From Allorhodoferax sp032337135 (lineage in GTDB: Bacteria; Pseudomonadota; Gammaproteobacteria; Burkholderiales; Burkholderiaceae_C): a stretch of 64,000 nucleotides of DNA. Each line of letters opens with the position of its first letter. Position 1 is the first letter of the stretch. Below the pieces are notes generated by a model that was not told the origin of the DNA, searched no databases, and saw nothing but the letters and a program-made list of their open reading frames with translations. Shown piece by piece: positions 1 through 9,254 of this stretch. The position numbers were made by a program, and so were the translations under genes. Location of the stretch: NCBI RefSeq assembly GCF_032337135.1, contig NZ_JAVXZZ010000001.1, forward strand, positions 1 to 64,000, given 5' to 3'.

Positions 1-1
1 C

Positions 2-115
2 ACCCAGACTCAACTCAATGCAATTGCGAGACAATTGAATGAGAGGCCGCGCAAGACGCTCGGCTTCCATACCCCCGCTGAAATGTTCAGCGAATGTGTT
101 GCATCGACCGGTTGA
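2..115 (+). CDS. IS30-family transposase, C-terminal fragment (cut by window edge)
   Basis: An open frame enters from the left edge and runs 37 codons to a TGA. The residues include NERPRKTLGFHTPAEMF followed by ECVASTG, which is the characteristic C-terminal tail of IS30-family DDE transposases (RPRKTLG-F-TPAE). Only the tail is visible, so the catalytic core and the left inverted repeat lie outside the window and I cannot say whether the copy is intact. The next 95 bases hold no gene and should contain the right terminal repeat, which I could not identify with confidence. Confidence 0.8.
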   Translation, partial: TQTQLNAIARQLNERPRKTLGFHTPAEMFSECVASTG

Positions 116-210
116 ATCCGCCGCCAAGAGCGGCCCTTAGCAAACGACTGGTTTGCCGAAGTCTAGATTGAGCGGTCTTGGATTTACAGCGTGCCGGACA
201 ACCGCAGGAT

Positions 211-789
211 TCAAGTTGGGTCTTTAAGGCACTTGTCGACGAACCAGCGTTCCGTAGCATCGCTTCTGTTCAGCCCGAAGAACTTGAGTTGCTTTGGGGA
301 AAGTTTTGCGACTACCTGCACTTCTTGTGACCTATCCTCAACCCGCGTCTTGGCGACAAGGAGGCGTGCACCAATGACCCCAATGATTGCAATAGCCTCA
401 TGTTTGAATGTCGGAAATTCCTCGGGACGTTTTGCCTCGTAGTAATAAGCGTTGTGGTCGATCTCCTCGCCAAGAGAGATCGATGCCCCCACTGAAGTAA
501 GCTGCCCCTGAATAAAGCCGCGATAGACCTGGCTGCTATGGCTGTGCCAGGTGCCGCAAACTTTATTTCCCACGGTCGTTAGCTTCAGCGCCCAGATCGT
601 TCGCCTAGCGATGCCTTTGTTTATGTCGTATTCAGAGCAAATGCCACCGCCGCAGTTCCATTCCTCGACGCCCCATACTCCGTCAATTGCTTGCGCGGAG
701 AGGGCAAACGGGGAGGCCGATGCGAGTATGAAAAGTGCCAACCCGCGAAGGGTCGCGAGCAGACTATCGTGATGGTGTTGTCTGTACAT
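211..789 (-). CDS. Secreted hypothetical protein
   Basis: A 192-residue protein with an N-terminal hydrophobic stretch (about residues 12-34, LRGLALFILASASPFALSAQA) that looks like a cleavable signal peptide ending at SAQA. The mature part contains IDGVWGVEEWNCGGGICSEYDI, then TVGNKVCGTWHSHSSQVYRGFIQG, suggesting a small beta-rich secreted domain with paired cysteines. I do not recognise the family. No strong ribosome binding site precedes the ATG. It sits alone between the IS30 remnant and the alpha-2-macroglobulin gene, in the position where a penicillin-binding protein 1C gene often lies in other genomes. Around it, 116-210 and 790-981 hold nothing I can name. Confidence 0.6.
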   Translation of the reverse strand: MYRQHHHDSLLATLRGLALFILASASPFALSAQAIDGVWGVEEWNCGGGICSEYDINKGIARRTIWALKLTTVGNKVCGTWHSHSSQVYRGFIQGQLTSVGASISLGEEIDHNAYYYEAKRPEEFPTFKHEAIAIIGVIGARLLVAKTRVEDRSQEVQVVAKLSPKQLKFFGLNRSDATERWFVDKCLKDPT

Positions 790-981
790 ATCTGCTTTTT
801 GCTAGACAAATTGATGCACCGTTGCATTTCCCGCCTCCGATGCATTCCGACGGTCCATCGTATCCGACTATGTCCGCTTTAGGCGAGCGAATGCGGGTTG
901 TCCGAATTCCGCTCTGGGTCGTAAGCGAAAGCCCCGCTCAGCAGCCACCACTCTCACGCCCCAGCGCCCCCCGGCACTCCT

Positions 982-3900
982 CTACCTCCCTGCCTCCACC
1001 CTCACCCGTGCATTCGGCGCCTCGCCAAACATCTCCGGCGCATACATCGCTTCCACGCGACTGGGGGGCAGCGAGAAATCACCCGCGTTGTTGAGGCGGA
1101 TCGTGTATTCCATCTTCACCGTGCCTTTGGGCAGGAACTGGTAGTAGCTGCGGAACGCCTCGAAGCTGCGCTCCTCGAACGCCAGCCAGCCCCAGCCTTC
1201 GCGCTTTTCGCCTTGCGTCGCGATTTCACTGTCGCGCCCCAGGCCGCTGCCCAGAATGGTGGCGCCTGCCGGCACGGGGTCGGTGATGACGGCCCAGCTC
1301 ATGTCGGCGCTGGCGTTCACCTCCAGCGTGATGCGCAGCACGTCGCCACGGGTGTAGCTGCCTGCGGGCAGGTTCTTGTTGGCCTGCTCCACGGGGGTGA
1401 TGGTCTTCTTGATGCTGTAGCCTGCGCTGAACGGGGCCTTGAGCGGCACCGCCGCCACCGACAGCAGCGTGAGCCAGGGCTTGCCCGGGCCCTGGTGGGT
1501 CACGTTCAGGGTGTCTTTTGCAGCGGTCTTGCTCCAGGGCAGGAACATGCCGTTGTTCTTCAGGTTGCCCGGCGCGGCGGGCGCGCCAAACCACGTGCTC
1601 TGGTGCGCAGCGCCTTGGGGGTCGGTGGTCTTGATGCGCTCCACCTTGCTCCACTCCACCTGCGCGGAACCTGTGCTCATGCTGGCCTTGGTACTTCCAG
1701 CCACGGGCACCGCTTCGAACCTGGCGCTGAACTTCTCCAGTGCCAGGCCGCCCCACAGGTTGGCCGTGGTGGTGAGCCAGGCCCCGCCCTGCTGGCGCTG
1801 GATGAAGCCATTGGCCAGGCGGCCCATGTCGTCGCGCCAAAGCGGGTCGTCCATCACGGCCAGCAACAGTCGGGCGGTGTTGACGTCGCCGTTCTGCATC
1901 AGCCACCACCAGTAGTCGTCGCGCTCGCTGCTGAAGATCATCTTGGTACCCTGGTAGCTGATGCGGCTGCGCAGCACTTGCGTGGCCTCTGCCAGGCGCT
2001 TGTCGCGCTCGGGTACGTCCTGCACGCGCTTGAGGATGTTCAGCCAGTCGATCACCGCATGGGTGGGCCACTGGTTGGGCGCGATGGTGATGGAGCCCAG
2101 CATGCGCGCCTGGGCCTTGCCGTAGCGCGACAGGGCTTCCAGCGCAGCAAGCTTGCGCACGTCCAGGTCCTTGCGGGGGCTCCAGAAGTCGCGCTGGATG
2201 CGCCCTTCCACAAACGCGATCAGCCCGCGCTCCATGGGCGCGCGCACCTCGTCGCTGAGCGCAAAGGCCGGGTTCAGCGCCGCAGCCTCGTGGGTGGCTG
2301 CCAGCAGGTAGGCCGTGAGCGTGTCGCTGCCGTGGTTGGCCTCGCCGTCGCGTGGTGGGAAGTAGTTGGCCAGGCCGTCGCTGTCCAGGTAGCTGGGGAT
2401 CTGGGTCACCACGGTCTGCCACAGCTTGCCGTCGCGCAGACCCACGGCCTTGCTGGTCTTCTGTTCCAGGCAGGCAAAGGGGTAGCGGGCAAACCAGTCC
2501 TTCACGCCGGGCAGGCCTTCGGCCAGCTTGGGCTGCAGGGCGAGCTTGAGGCCGCCACGGCCAGGCAAGGCGTCGGCTGGCGGGTTCACGTCCAGCGCCA
2601 GCGGGCCGTCCAGCTGCACCAGCGTAGCCTGCTGCACCGTCAGCGGCACGGCCGGGATGATGCGCTGGCGTGCCTTCAAGGCGTCGCGCGCGCCACCCAG
2701 GGTGTCACGCGCCTCGATCTCCCACAGGATGGCCTCGAAGCGGCTCTGGGCCAGCTGGGCGGGGGCGGTCACGGTCCAGGCCACTTCCTTGGCTTCACCC
2801 GCGAGAATGTCCACCGTCTGCGGCTTCAGGTCGAGCAGCGTGGCGCGCGGCGTCACTTCCACCTTCATGGGCTTCTGGGTGGTGTTGCGCAGCGTGAGCT
2901 GGGCGCGGTACTGGTCGTCCTCGCGCACCAGGGGCGGCAGGCCGCTGATGATCTGCAGGTCTTGCGTGGCGCGGATGCTGGTACTGCCGGTGCCGAACAA
3001 GCCGGTGGAGGCATCGGCTACGGCGACGATCTTGAAGGTGGTGAGTGCATCGTTCAACGGCACCGTCACCTGCGCCTGGCCGTTGGCGTCGAGCTTGAGC
3101 GCGGGCTGCCACAGCAGCAGGGTGTCCAGCAACTCGCGCGCGCCGCTCTTGCCACCGCCGCCACCGGCGGGCACGGCCTTGCGCCCGTAGTGGCGCCGGC
3201 CGATGATCTCCATCTGCGCGGTCGACGTTTCCACCCCCCAGCTGCGCCGCTGCAGCATGGCGTCGAGCAGGTTCCAGCTGGCATTGGGCATCAGCTCCAG
3301 CAGGGCCTGGTCCACAGCGGCCAGGGCCACCTCGGCATGGGCTGCCGGAGCGCCGTTGGGCAGCTTCACCTGCACCGTGACCTTCGCATGGCTGCGCACT
3401 GCGTAGCTGTCCTTGTCGGCCTTCACGCTCACGGCCAGCTGGTGGGCCTGGGTACCGACGCGGATTTCGGCCGCACCGAGGCGGAAGGCCGGCTTGCTCA
3501 GGTCCACCAGCGCGGTGGGGGCCACGTACTCGCGCCCTTCGTACCAGAAGCTCTGCCACCACTCGCGCGGGGCCTTGTAGCCCCAGGTGAAGAAGCTGTA
3601 CCACGGCACTTCGCGCAGCCGCCCGCGCAGGGCCAGCACGCTCACATACACATTGGGGCCCCAACCATCTTTGATCTTCACCTGCACCGTGGGGTCCTGC
3701 CCATTGAGCTGCACCACCTCGGTTTCCAGGATGCCTTCGCGCTCCACCGCCACCAGGGCAGTGGCAAAGCGAAACGGCATGCGCACCTGAAAGCGCGCGG
3801 TCTCACCGGGGTTGTAGCTTTTCTTCTCGGGCAGCAGGTCGATGCGGTCGTGGTTCTCGCCACCGAACCACAGCTCGCCCTGCTTGGTCACGTACACGCT

Positions 3901-6900
3901 GCTGGCGGCCTGGGCCTTGTTGCCGGCGCTGTCCTTGGCGCTCACCACCAGCTCCACCTCACCGGCTTCGTTCACGCTGGTGTCGCACAGCAGCAGGCCG
4001 CGTGCGTCGCTCTTGCCGCTGCACACTTCGCCGAGGTCCTTGGTGCTGGTCTGGTTGTCGTAGGTGTAGAAGCCGCCCACCATGCGCTTGCGCGTGGTGG
4101 TGACGATGCGGGCCACGGCACGCACTTCCAGCGGCACGCCTTCCTGCGGCTTGCCTGCCAGGTCCAGCGCCAGGGCGGTAAAGCGCATCTTCTGGCGGCT
4201 GGACACCCAGCCTTCGGTCTTGATGCCGGCCACCACCGCGGCAGGCCACAGCGTGTGGGTGCTGCGCAGGGTCTGTACCTCGCCATTGGGGTCGGCGTAG
4301 GTGGCTTCCAGCACCAGGTCCTGCGGCTGGCTGGCCTTGGGCACCTGCTCCAGCTTGAGCTTGCCGGCGCCGTTCTTGTCCAGCGTGAGGGGCTGCTTGT
4401 CGGCAATCACGCGCGCATCTATCACGGCCTCCTGGGTTTCCTCCCCATTGCCGGTGTCGGTGGCAGCACCGCGCGGGGCGGAGAAGCTGTAGTCGGCGTA
4501 GTCCGCGAAGCTGAGGTACTTGCCACGCACCAGGGCCGACACCCGCACCGGCAGGTTGGCCGCACCGCCGCCGGACACGTAGTTCACCTGCACGTCCACC
4601 GGCACGGCTGGCGTGTTCACCAGCGCTTTCTTGTCGGCTGGCGCCACGCGCCCTTCGAGCACCGGCAGGCGGAACTCCTCCACGCGGAACTGCCCCGTAT
4701 AGAAAGTGCCGCGGTAGGCATCGGCACCGCGCAGCTGCACCTCGTACACCCCCAGCTTGGCCGCGGGCGGAATGGCAAAACTGCTCTCGGCCGACAGGCC
4801 GCCGGTAGCCGTCTTGCGCCAGGCCAGCGGCTGGGTGAACTGCTGGCCGCTGCCCACGTGGGTGACGACCAGCGTGCCCGGCGTGGTCTGGGGCAGGCCA
4901 AAACCGGACGAGGTTTCGCTGCGCAGGATGTGCTTCATGGACACTGTTTCCCCCGTGCGCAGCAGGGTGCGGTCAAACACGGTGTGGGCGCGCTCGTCGG
5001 GGCGCGCCGAGGTGCTGGTGGGCAGGTTGAAGCGCCAGGCCTCGATGCCGCGATTCCAGTCGCTCCAGGTGAAGGCGATGTCCTGCACCGTGCCCTTGCC
5101 GTCCGCCGTGGGCTGGGTGGCGCGGGCGCTGACGAAGTAGGCCCGGGTGTATACGCCGTCGTTGCAGGCCGGGGCCTCGGGCGACAAGCCGCTAAGCCGG
5201 GCCACGCCGGTGGCGTCGGTCACGCCCGTGGCCAATTCCTTGCCGCGGCAGTCCGACACGCGCACCTGCGCACCGGCCACCGGCGTGCCCTTGTCCAGCG
5301 TGGTCACCCAAGCCAGGGCGTTCTCGCGGCCCAGCTTGAAATGCACACCCAGGTTGGTCACCAGCGCAGCGGTGCGCACATACATCGTGCGCCGGTCGCC
5401 GTGGCGTTCGTCGATGAGGCTCTTGCCCAGCGCCTGGGACGCGATTTCGACCACATGGAAGCCCGCCCCCAGCGGGATGCCCACCACCTCAAACGGGCGC
5501 GGGTCGCCACTGGCGGGCTTGGGCAGGTCCAGCGCTCGCACGCCACCCTGGCCCTGCAGCAGCGAGACCAGGCGGCTCTGCACCGAGCCGCGCGCGAATT
5601 CCTCGATGTCCTTGGGCAAGGGCGTTTTCGAGTTCCGCGCCGCCTCACCGCGCGACACCCAGAACTGGTCGAAGTGCTGCACCTTGCGGTACCAGGCAAT
5701 GATCTCGGCGTCGGTACCCGGCTGCACCGTGCTGACCTTGCCAGCGGGTGGGGCGCCGCCTGGGCTCAGGCCTTGCACGCGCAGGGCAGGCTCCACGTTG
5801 CGCAGCGTCACCGGCAGCAGGGCTACGCCGTCGGGCTCGGCCAGCCGCTCCACCACGCCGAAGGGCGCGGCGGCAAACTTGGCCAGCGGCGGCATGGCGG
5901 CTGTGGCCACCTTGAGCGGAAAGCTGTCGGCATTGCGCAGGCTGCGCCCCGACGCGTCCTTGAAGCCCTTGGGCAGCTCCAACGTGAACTGGGTCTGCTC
6001 AGGAAAGATGCCCTCGAATCGCACGCTGTTCACCGACTGCTCGCCGTCCAGCTCCTCGCCTTGTTCGTTGGACACGGGCTTGAAGCTGTCTTTCGCGCCC
6101 TTGAGGCGAATCTCGCCCAGCAGCTTGGCGGGCACTGGCGCATTGAAATGCAGCCGCATGGGGCGGATAGGCAGGCAGGCGCTCTGGGCGTTTTCGCGCT
6201 CGCAGCTGAAGGTGGCGGTAAAGGGCTCGCGCACCCGGTAGTCGAAGCGGCGCTCCACCGTGTTGGGCAGGCCCTGGGCCTGGCCTGGCTTGGCCGGTGT
6301 GCTGACACCCTTGCCCCACACCAGCTGCACCTTGGCCGAGGCGCTGAGTGTGCGGTTGCAGGCCAGCGTCACATAGCGCAGCGGCTGCTTGGTGGCGGCC
6401 GCCTCCAGCCCCTGGGCCTTGAGCAGTGCCTGGCGGTCGGCGCCGGCGATCAGGCGCACGGGCACGCGCTCACCCAGGCCGTCCACCGCGCACCACACGT
6501 TGGCCTGCACGCTGGCCAGGCTGGCGTCGCCGTTGAGCTGCAAGGTGAAGAACTGTTCCTCGTCGATGCGCGAGCCGCTGTAGGGCCGCGCGCTCTGCAC
6601 GAACGGGCCACCGGTGTTGAATTTGAATGGGCCACCGCTCAGCTCGGCGCCCTTGGGCGACTGGAAGCCACTGCGCACCTGCAGGGTGCAGGCCACGCCC
6701 GGTGGCAGGTCGTCGGCAAAGTCGAACACCCAGGTGCGGTCATTGACCCAGCGCCCGGTGCCCTGGGTGACCTGGGCGTCGCTGCAGCTCAGGCTCAGCG
6801 GTGCGGCAGCCTTGGGGTCGCCGAAGTTGACGGCGCTGTCGTCGAACTTGGCCACCACCTGGCGCACCTGGGCCACTTCGCCCTGGGGCGACACGCCCAC

Positions 6901-6975
6901 CAGCGAAAACGCCATGGCAGGTGCCGCCACTGCGGACACGACCATCGACCAAAGGATTGGAACTCCACGCTGCAC
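982..6975 (-). CDS. Bacterial alpha-2-macroglobulin, large periplasmic/extracytoplasmic protease-trap protein
   Basis: About 1997 residues if started at the GTG at 6975. That GTG is preceded by GGGAGG five bases upstream and gives a good signal peptide (VQRGVPILWSMVVSAVAAPAMA). The frame is open further back to an ATG at 7227, but that extension would run through the regulatory palindrome and lacks a signal peptide. The protein has bait-region and MG-domain style segments and the thioester motif CLEQ (bases 2461-2472, Cys about residue 1502) in the context YPFACLEQKTSKAVG, followed by an alpha-helical thioester domain. The family (COG2373) traps attacking proteases and is often paired with pbpC, which is not seen here. 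At nearly 2000 residues it is longer than E. coli YfhM or YfaS. It is transcribed divergently from the GbsR-cydAB unit. Confidence 0.92.
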   Translation of the reverse strand: MQRGVPILWSMVVSAVAAPAMAFSLVGVSPQGEVAQVRQVVAKFDDSAVNFGDPKAAAPLSLSCSDAQVTQGTGRWVNDRTWVFDFADDLPPGVACTLQVRSGFQSPKGAELSGGPFKFNTGGPFVQSARPYSGSRIDEEQFFTLQLNGDASLASVQANVWCAVDGLGERVPVRLIAGADRQALLKAQGLEAAATKQPLRYVTLACNRTLSASAKVQLVWGKGVSTPAKPGQAQGLPNTVERRFDYRVREPFTATFSCERENAQSACLPIRPMRLHFNAPVPAKLLGEIRLKGAKDSFKPVSNEQGEELDGEQSVNSVRFEGIFPEQTQFTLELPKGFKDASGRSLRNADSFPLKVATAAMPPLAKFAAAPFGVVERLAEPDGVALLPVTLRNVEPALRVQGLSPGGAPPAGKVSTVQPGTDAEIIAWYRKVQHFDQFWVSRGEAARNSKTPLPKDIEEFARGSVQSRLVSLLQGQGGVRALDLPKPASGDPRPFEVVGIPLGAGFHVVEIASQALGKSLIDERHGDRRTMYVRTAALVTNLGVHFKLGRENALAWVTTLDKGTPVAGAQVRVSDCRGKELATGVTDATGVARLSGLSPEAPACNDGVYTRAYFVSARATQPTADGKGTVQDIAFTWSDWNRGIEAWRFNLPTSTSARPDERAHTVFDRTLLRTGETVSMKHILRSETSSGFGLPQTTPGTLVVTHVGSGQQFTQPLAWRKTATGGLSAESSFAIPPAAKLGVYEVQLRGADAYRGTFYTGQFRVEEFRLPVLEGRVAPADKKALVNTPAVPVDVQVNYVSGGGAANLPVRVSALVRGKYLSFADYADYSFSAPRGAATDTGNGEETQEAVIDARVIADKQPLTLDKNGAGKLKLEQVPKASQPQDLVLEATYADPNGEVQTLRSTHTLWPAAVVAGIKTEGWVSSRQKMRFTALALDLAGKPQEGVPLEVRAVARIVTTTRKRMVGGFYTYDNQTSTKDLGEVCSGKSDARGLLLCDTSVNEAGEVELVVSAKDSAGNKAQAASSVYVTKQGELWFGGENHDRIDLLPEKKSYNPGETARFQVRMPFRFATALVAVEREGILETEVVQLNGQDPTVQVKIKDGWGPNVYVSVLALRGRLREVPWYSFFTWGYKAPREWWQSFWYEGREYVAPTALVDLSKPAFRLGAAEIRVGTQAHQLAVSVKADKDSYAVRSHAKVTVQVKLPNGAPAAHAEVALAAVDQALLELMPNASWNLLDAMLQRRSWGVETSTAQMEIIGRRHYGRKAVPAGGGGGKSGARELLDTLLLWQPALKLDANGQAQVTVPLNDALTTFKIVAVADASTGLFGTGSTSIRATQDLQIISGLPPLVREDDQYRAQLTLRNTTQKPMKVEVTPRATLLDLKPQTVDILAGEAKEVAWTVTAPAQLAQSRFEAILWEIEARDTLGGARDALKARQRIIPAVPLTVQQATLVQLDGPLALDVNPPADALPGRGGLKLALQPKLAEGLPGVKDWFARYPFACLEQKTSKAVGLRDGKLWQTVVTQIPSYLDSDGLANYFPPRDGEANHGSDTLTAYLLAATHEAAALNPAFALSDEVRAPMERGLIAFVEGRIQRDFWSPRKDLDVRKLAALEALSRYGKAQARMLGSITIAPNQWPTHAVIDWLNILKRVQDVPERDKRLAEATQVLRSRISYQGTKMIFSSERDDYWWWLMQNGDVNTARLLLAVMDDPLWRDDMGRLANGFIQRQQGGAWLTTTANLWGGLALEKFSARFEAVPVAGSTKASMSTGSAQVEWSKVERIKTTDPQGAAHQSTWFGAPAAPGNLKNNGMFLPWSKTAAKDTLNVTHQGPGKPWLTLLSVAAVPLKAPFSAGYSIKKTITPVEQANKNLPAGSYTRGDVLRITLEVNASADMSWAVITDPVPAGATILGSGLGRDSEIATQGEKREGWGWLAFEERSFEAFRSYYQFLPKGTVKMEYTIRLNNAGDFSLPPSRVEAMYAPEMFGEAPNARVRVEAGR

Positions 6976-7189
6976 GGCCACCTCCCGATGAAGGTGGCAA
7001 GCATAGAGCAGGCACGGCCGCTGCGGGGCAGCCCTTGCAACTTTTGGCATCTGCAACAGCGCAAGGCTGATGCTCAGGCGCGAACCTACCTTCCCACACA
7101 CACCACCAAGCCAGCCGTGCCCACCGTGCGGCGGGTGAATGCCCCTATTCCCAAGCGTGTTTAGTCGCTGCGTGACGACAGAAATTCTT

Positions 7190-7215
7190 GAATTTTCAGA
7201 AAATTCTGAAAATTC
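7190..7215. promoter_or_regulatory. Perfect 12-bp inverted repeat, probable operator of the GbsR-type regulator
   Basis: The arms GAATTTTCAGAA and TTCTGAAAATTC are perfect reverse complements separated by two bases. A further half site (TTCAGAAA) follows at 7213-7220. The site lies 15 bases before the ATG of the GbsR/MarR gene and about 215 bases before the alpha-2-macroglobulin start. A possible -35 TTGAAT (7188-7193) and an AT-rich -10 fall inside or next to the arms, so binding would be expected to block transcription. Autoregulation of the regulator-cydAB operon is inferred, not shown. Confidence 0.65.
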
Positions 7216-7230
7216 AGAAAGATCCATGCG

Positions 7231-7869
7231 ATGAACTTACCTCCCCTGACACAACGATTTGTCATGCACTTCGGTGAAATGGGCAGTCGTTGGGGCATCA
7301 ACCGCACGGTGGGCCAGATCTATGCGCTGCTGTATGTGTCGGCTCGGCCCCTGAATGCCGACGAAATCAGCGAAGCACTCGCGTTTTCCCGCTCCAACGT
7401 GAGCATGGGGCTCAAGGAACTCCAGTCCTGGAACCTGGTGCGGCTGATCCACCAACCCAACGACCGGCGCGAGTACTTCCAGGCACCGGAAGACGTGTGG
7501 GTCATCTTCCGCACGCTGGCCAACGAGCGGCGCAAACGCGAGGTCGACCCCACGCTGAGCATGTTGCGCGACGCCCTGATGGAGCAACCGGCAGTGCCGG
7601 AAGACATCCACGCCCAGGAACGCATGCGCCAGATGCACAGCTTCATCGAGCTGATGACCGACTGGCTGGACGACGTCCAGAAGATGGATTCGGCCACCCT
7701 GGCCAGCCTGATGCAGATGGGCGGAAAAGTGCAGCGCTTTCTGGAAATGACCGAGCGCGTAAAGCAGGTATTCACCGGCAAACCCGAGCCAGATGCCGGC
7801 CCGGTTGGCCTGTCCGCAGCCAACCGGGACACCTCCCCCCTACCAGGAGCAGACCATGGACAGCCTTGA
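7231..7869 (+). CDS. GbsR/MarR-family transcriptional regulator
   Basis: A 212-residue protein with an N-terminal winged helix-turn-helix: GQIYALLYVSARPLNADEISEALAFSRSNVSMGLKELQSWNLV, then the wing (RREYFQAPEDVW). The C-terminal half is helical and probably dimerises. This arrangement is typical of the GbsR branch of MarR regulators. Its 3' end overlaps the start of cydA by 14 bases, so the two are co-translated. The ATG at 7231 is used because the ATG at 7225 meets a stop after one sense codon. In its family such proteins are local repressors, so control of the following quinol oxidase is the natural inference. The palindrome just upstream is the probable target. Confidence 0.85.
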   Translation: MNLPPLTQRFVMHFGEMGSRWGINRTVGQIYALLYVSARPLNADEISEALAFSRSNVSMGLKELQSWNLVRLIHQPNDRREYFQAPEDVWVIFRTLANERRKREVDPTLSMLRDALMEQPAVPEDIHAQERMRQMHSFIELMTDWLDDVQKMDSATLASLMQMGGKVQRFLEMTERVKQVFTGKPEPDAGPVGLSAANRDTSPLPGADHGQP

Positions 7870-9247
7870 CCCGCTGGTGCTGGCGCGGATCCAGTTCGCC
7901 GCCAACATCACCTTCCACATCCTGTTCCCCTCGATCAGCATCGCGCTGGGTTGGGTATTGCTGTTCTTCAAGATGCGCTTCCTGCGCACGGGCCACAGCC
8001 ACTGGATGCAGGCCTACCAATTCTGGGTGAAAGTGTTCGCGTTGACCTTTGCGCTCGGCGTGGTCAGCGGCATCACCATGAGCTTCCAGTTCGGCACCAA
8101 CTGGCCCGGCTTCATGAACACCGTGGGCAACGTCGCCGGGCCCTTGCTGGCCTATGAAGTGCTGACGGCGTTTTTCTTGGAGGCCACCATGTTGGGCATC
8201 ATGCTGTTCGGACGCGACAAGGTCAGCGAACGGGTGCACACGCTGGCCACCTTCCTGGTCGCCGCCGGCACCACCGCCTCCGCCTTCTGGATCCTGGCGC
8301 TGAACTCGTGGATGCACACTCCGGCAGGCTTCGAGATCATCGATGGCAAGGCGCACGTCACCAGCTGGAAGGAAGTGATCTTCAATCCGTCCTTCCCGTA
8401 TCGCCTGACCCACATGCTGCTGGCGTCGGGGCTGACCGTGGCATTTCTGCTCGCTGGCTTGAGCGCCTACCGCTGGCTGCGCGGCGACCGCGCACAGGAA
8501 GTCCGCGCCACCCTGCGCACCGGCTTCACGCTGGCCGCCTTGCTGATTCCGCTGCAGATCGTGGTCGGCGACCTGCACGGCCTCAACACCCTGGAGCACC
8601 AGCCCGCCAAGATTGCGGCCATGGAAGGCATCTGGGAAACCCAGGCAGGCGCACCGGCCGTACTGTTCGCCATTCCGGACGCCAGCTCGCAGAGCAACCG
8701 CTGGGAAATCGCCATCCCGAAACTGGCATCGCTGTACCTGACCCACGACTGGAACGGCGAGGTACAGGGCATCCAGGCCTTTGGCGGCCAGCACCCGCCG
8801 GTAGCGCCGGTGTTCTGGGCCTTTCGCGTCATGGTGGGCGTGGGTCTCCTCATGGCGGCCGTGAGCTGGCTGGCCGCCTGGCAGTCCTACCGCGCCCGCC
8901 GTGTGCCACACGGTGACGGTGTGCCTGCCACCTGGCTGCTGCGCGTGCTGGTGGCCATGAGCTTTGCCGGCTGGGTTGCGCTGGTGGCAGGCTGGTACGT
9001 GACCGAGATCGGCCGCCAACCCTGGCTGGTGCAGGGCGTACTCACCACCGCACAGGCCGCCTCCACCGTGCCTGCGAGCAACATTGCACTGACGCTGGGC
9101 ATGTACCTCACCCTGTACGCGCTGCTGCTGGTGGCCTATGTGCGGGTGGTGTTCTACCTGGCCTACAAGGCCACCCTCTCCGCCCCCGAGGCCCACGCCG
9201 CAGCGAATCCGCCCGCCGCCACCTGCCGTGGCCCCCACCCTGCCTGA
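7856..9247 (+). CDS. cydA: Cytochrome bd-type quinol oxidase subunit I (CIO-like, short Q-loop)
   Basis: A 463-residue polytopic inner-membrane protein. The start MDSLDPLVLARIQFAANITFHILFP matches the family and is preceded by AGGAG; the longer open frame to 7793 is ignored. The heme-ligand histidine in ITFHILFPS, the second histidine in RLTHMLLASG, and the GRQPW motif (EIGRQPWLVQG) are all visible. The region between the conserved helices (DLHGLNTLEHQPAKIAAMEGIW and what follows) is short, as in cyanide-insensitive oxidases rather than E. coli CydA. It oxidises quinol and reduces oxygen to water with high affinity. It overlaps the regulator gene and is followed eight bases later by subunit II. 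Confidence 0.95.
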   Translation: MDSLDPLVLARIQFAANITFHILFPSISIALGWVLLFFKMRFLRTGHSHWMQAYQFWVKVFALTFALGVVSGITMSFQFGTNWPGFMNTVGNVAGPLLAYEVLTAFFLEATMLGIMLFGRDKVSERVHTLATFLVAAGTTASAFWILALNSWMHTPAGFEIIDGKAHVTSWKEVIFNPSFPYRLTHMLLASGLTVAFLLAGLSAYRWLRGDRAQEVRATLRTGFTLAALLIPLQIVVGDLHGLNTLEHQPAKIAAMEGIWETQAGAPAVLFAIPDASSQSNRWEIAIPKLASLYLTHDWNGEVQGIQAFGGQHPPVAPVFWAFRVMVGVGLLMAAVSWLAAWQSYRARRVPHGDGVPATWLLRVLVAMSFAGWVALVAGWYVTEIGRQPWLVQGVLTTAQAASTVPASNIALTLGMYLTLYALLLVAYVRVVFYLAYKATLSAPEAHAAANPPAATCRGPHPA

Positions 9248-9254
9248 CCGATCG

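Noticed and set aside
1213..7164. A 1983-codon open frame on the plus strand, fully antisense to the alpha-2-macroglobulin gene
   Set aside because: It has no recognisable domain, is rich in His/Gly/Ala as expected from the complement of GC-rich codons, and the minus-strand product has a thioester motif and signal peptide.
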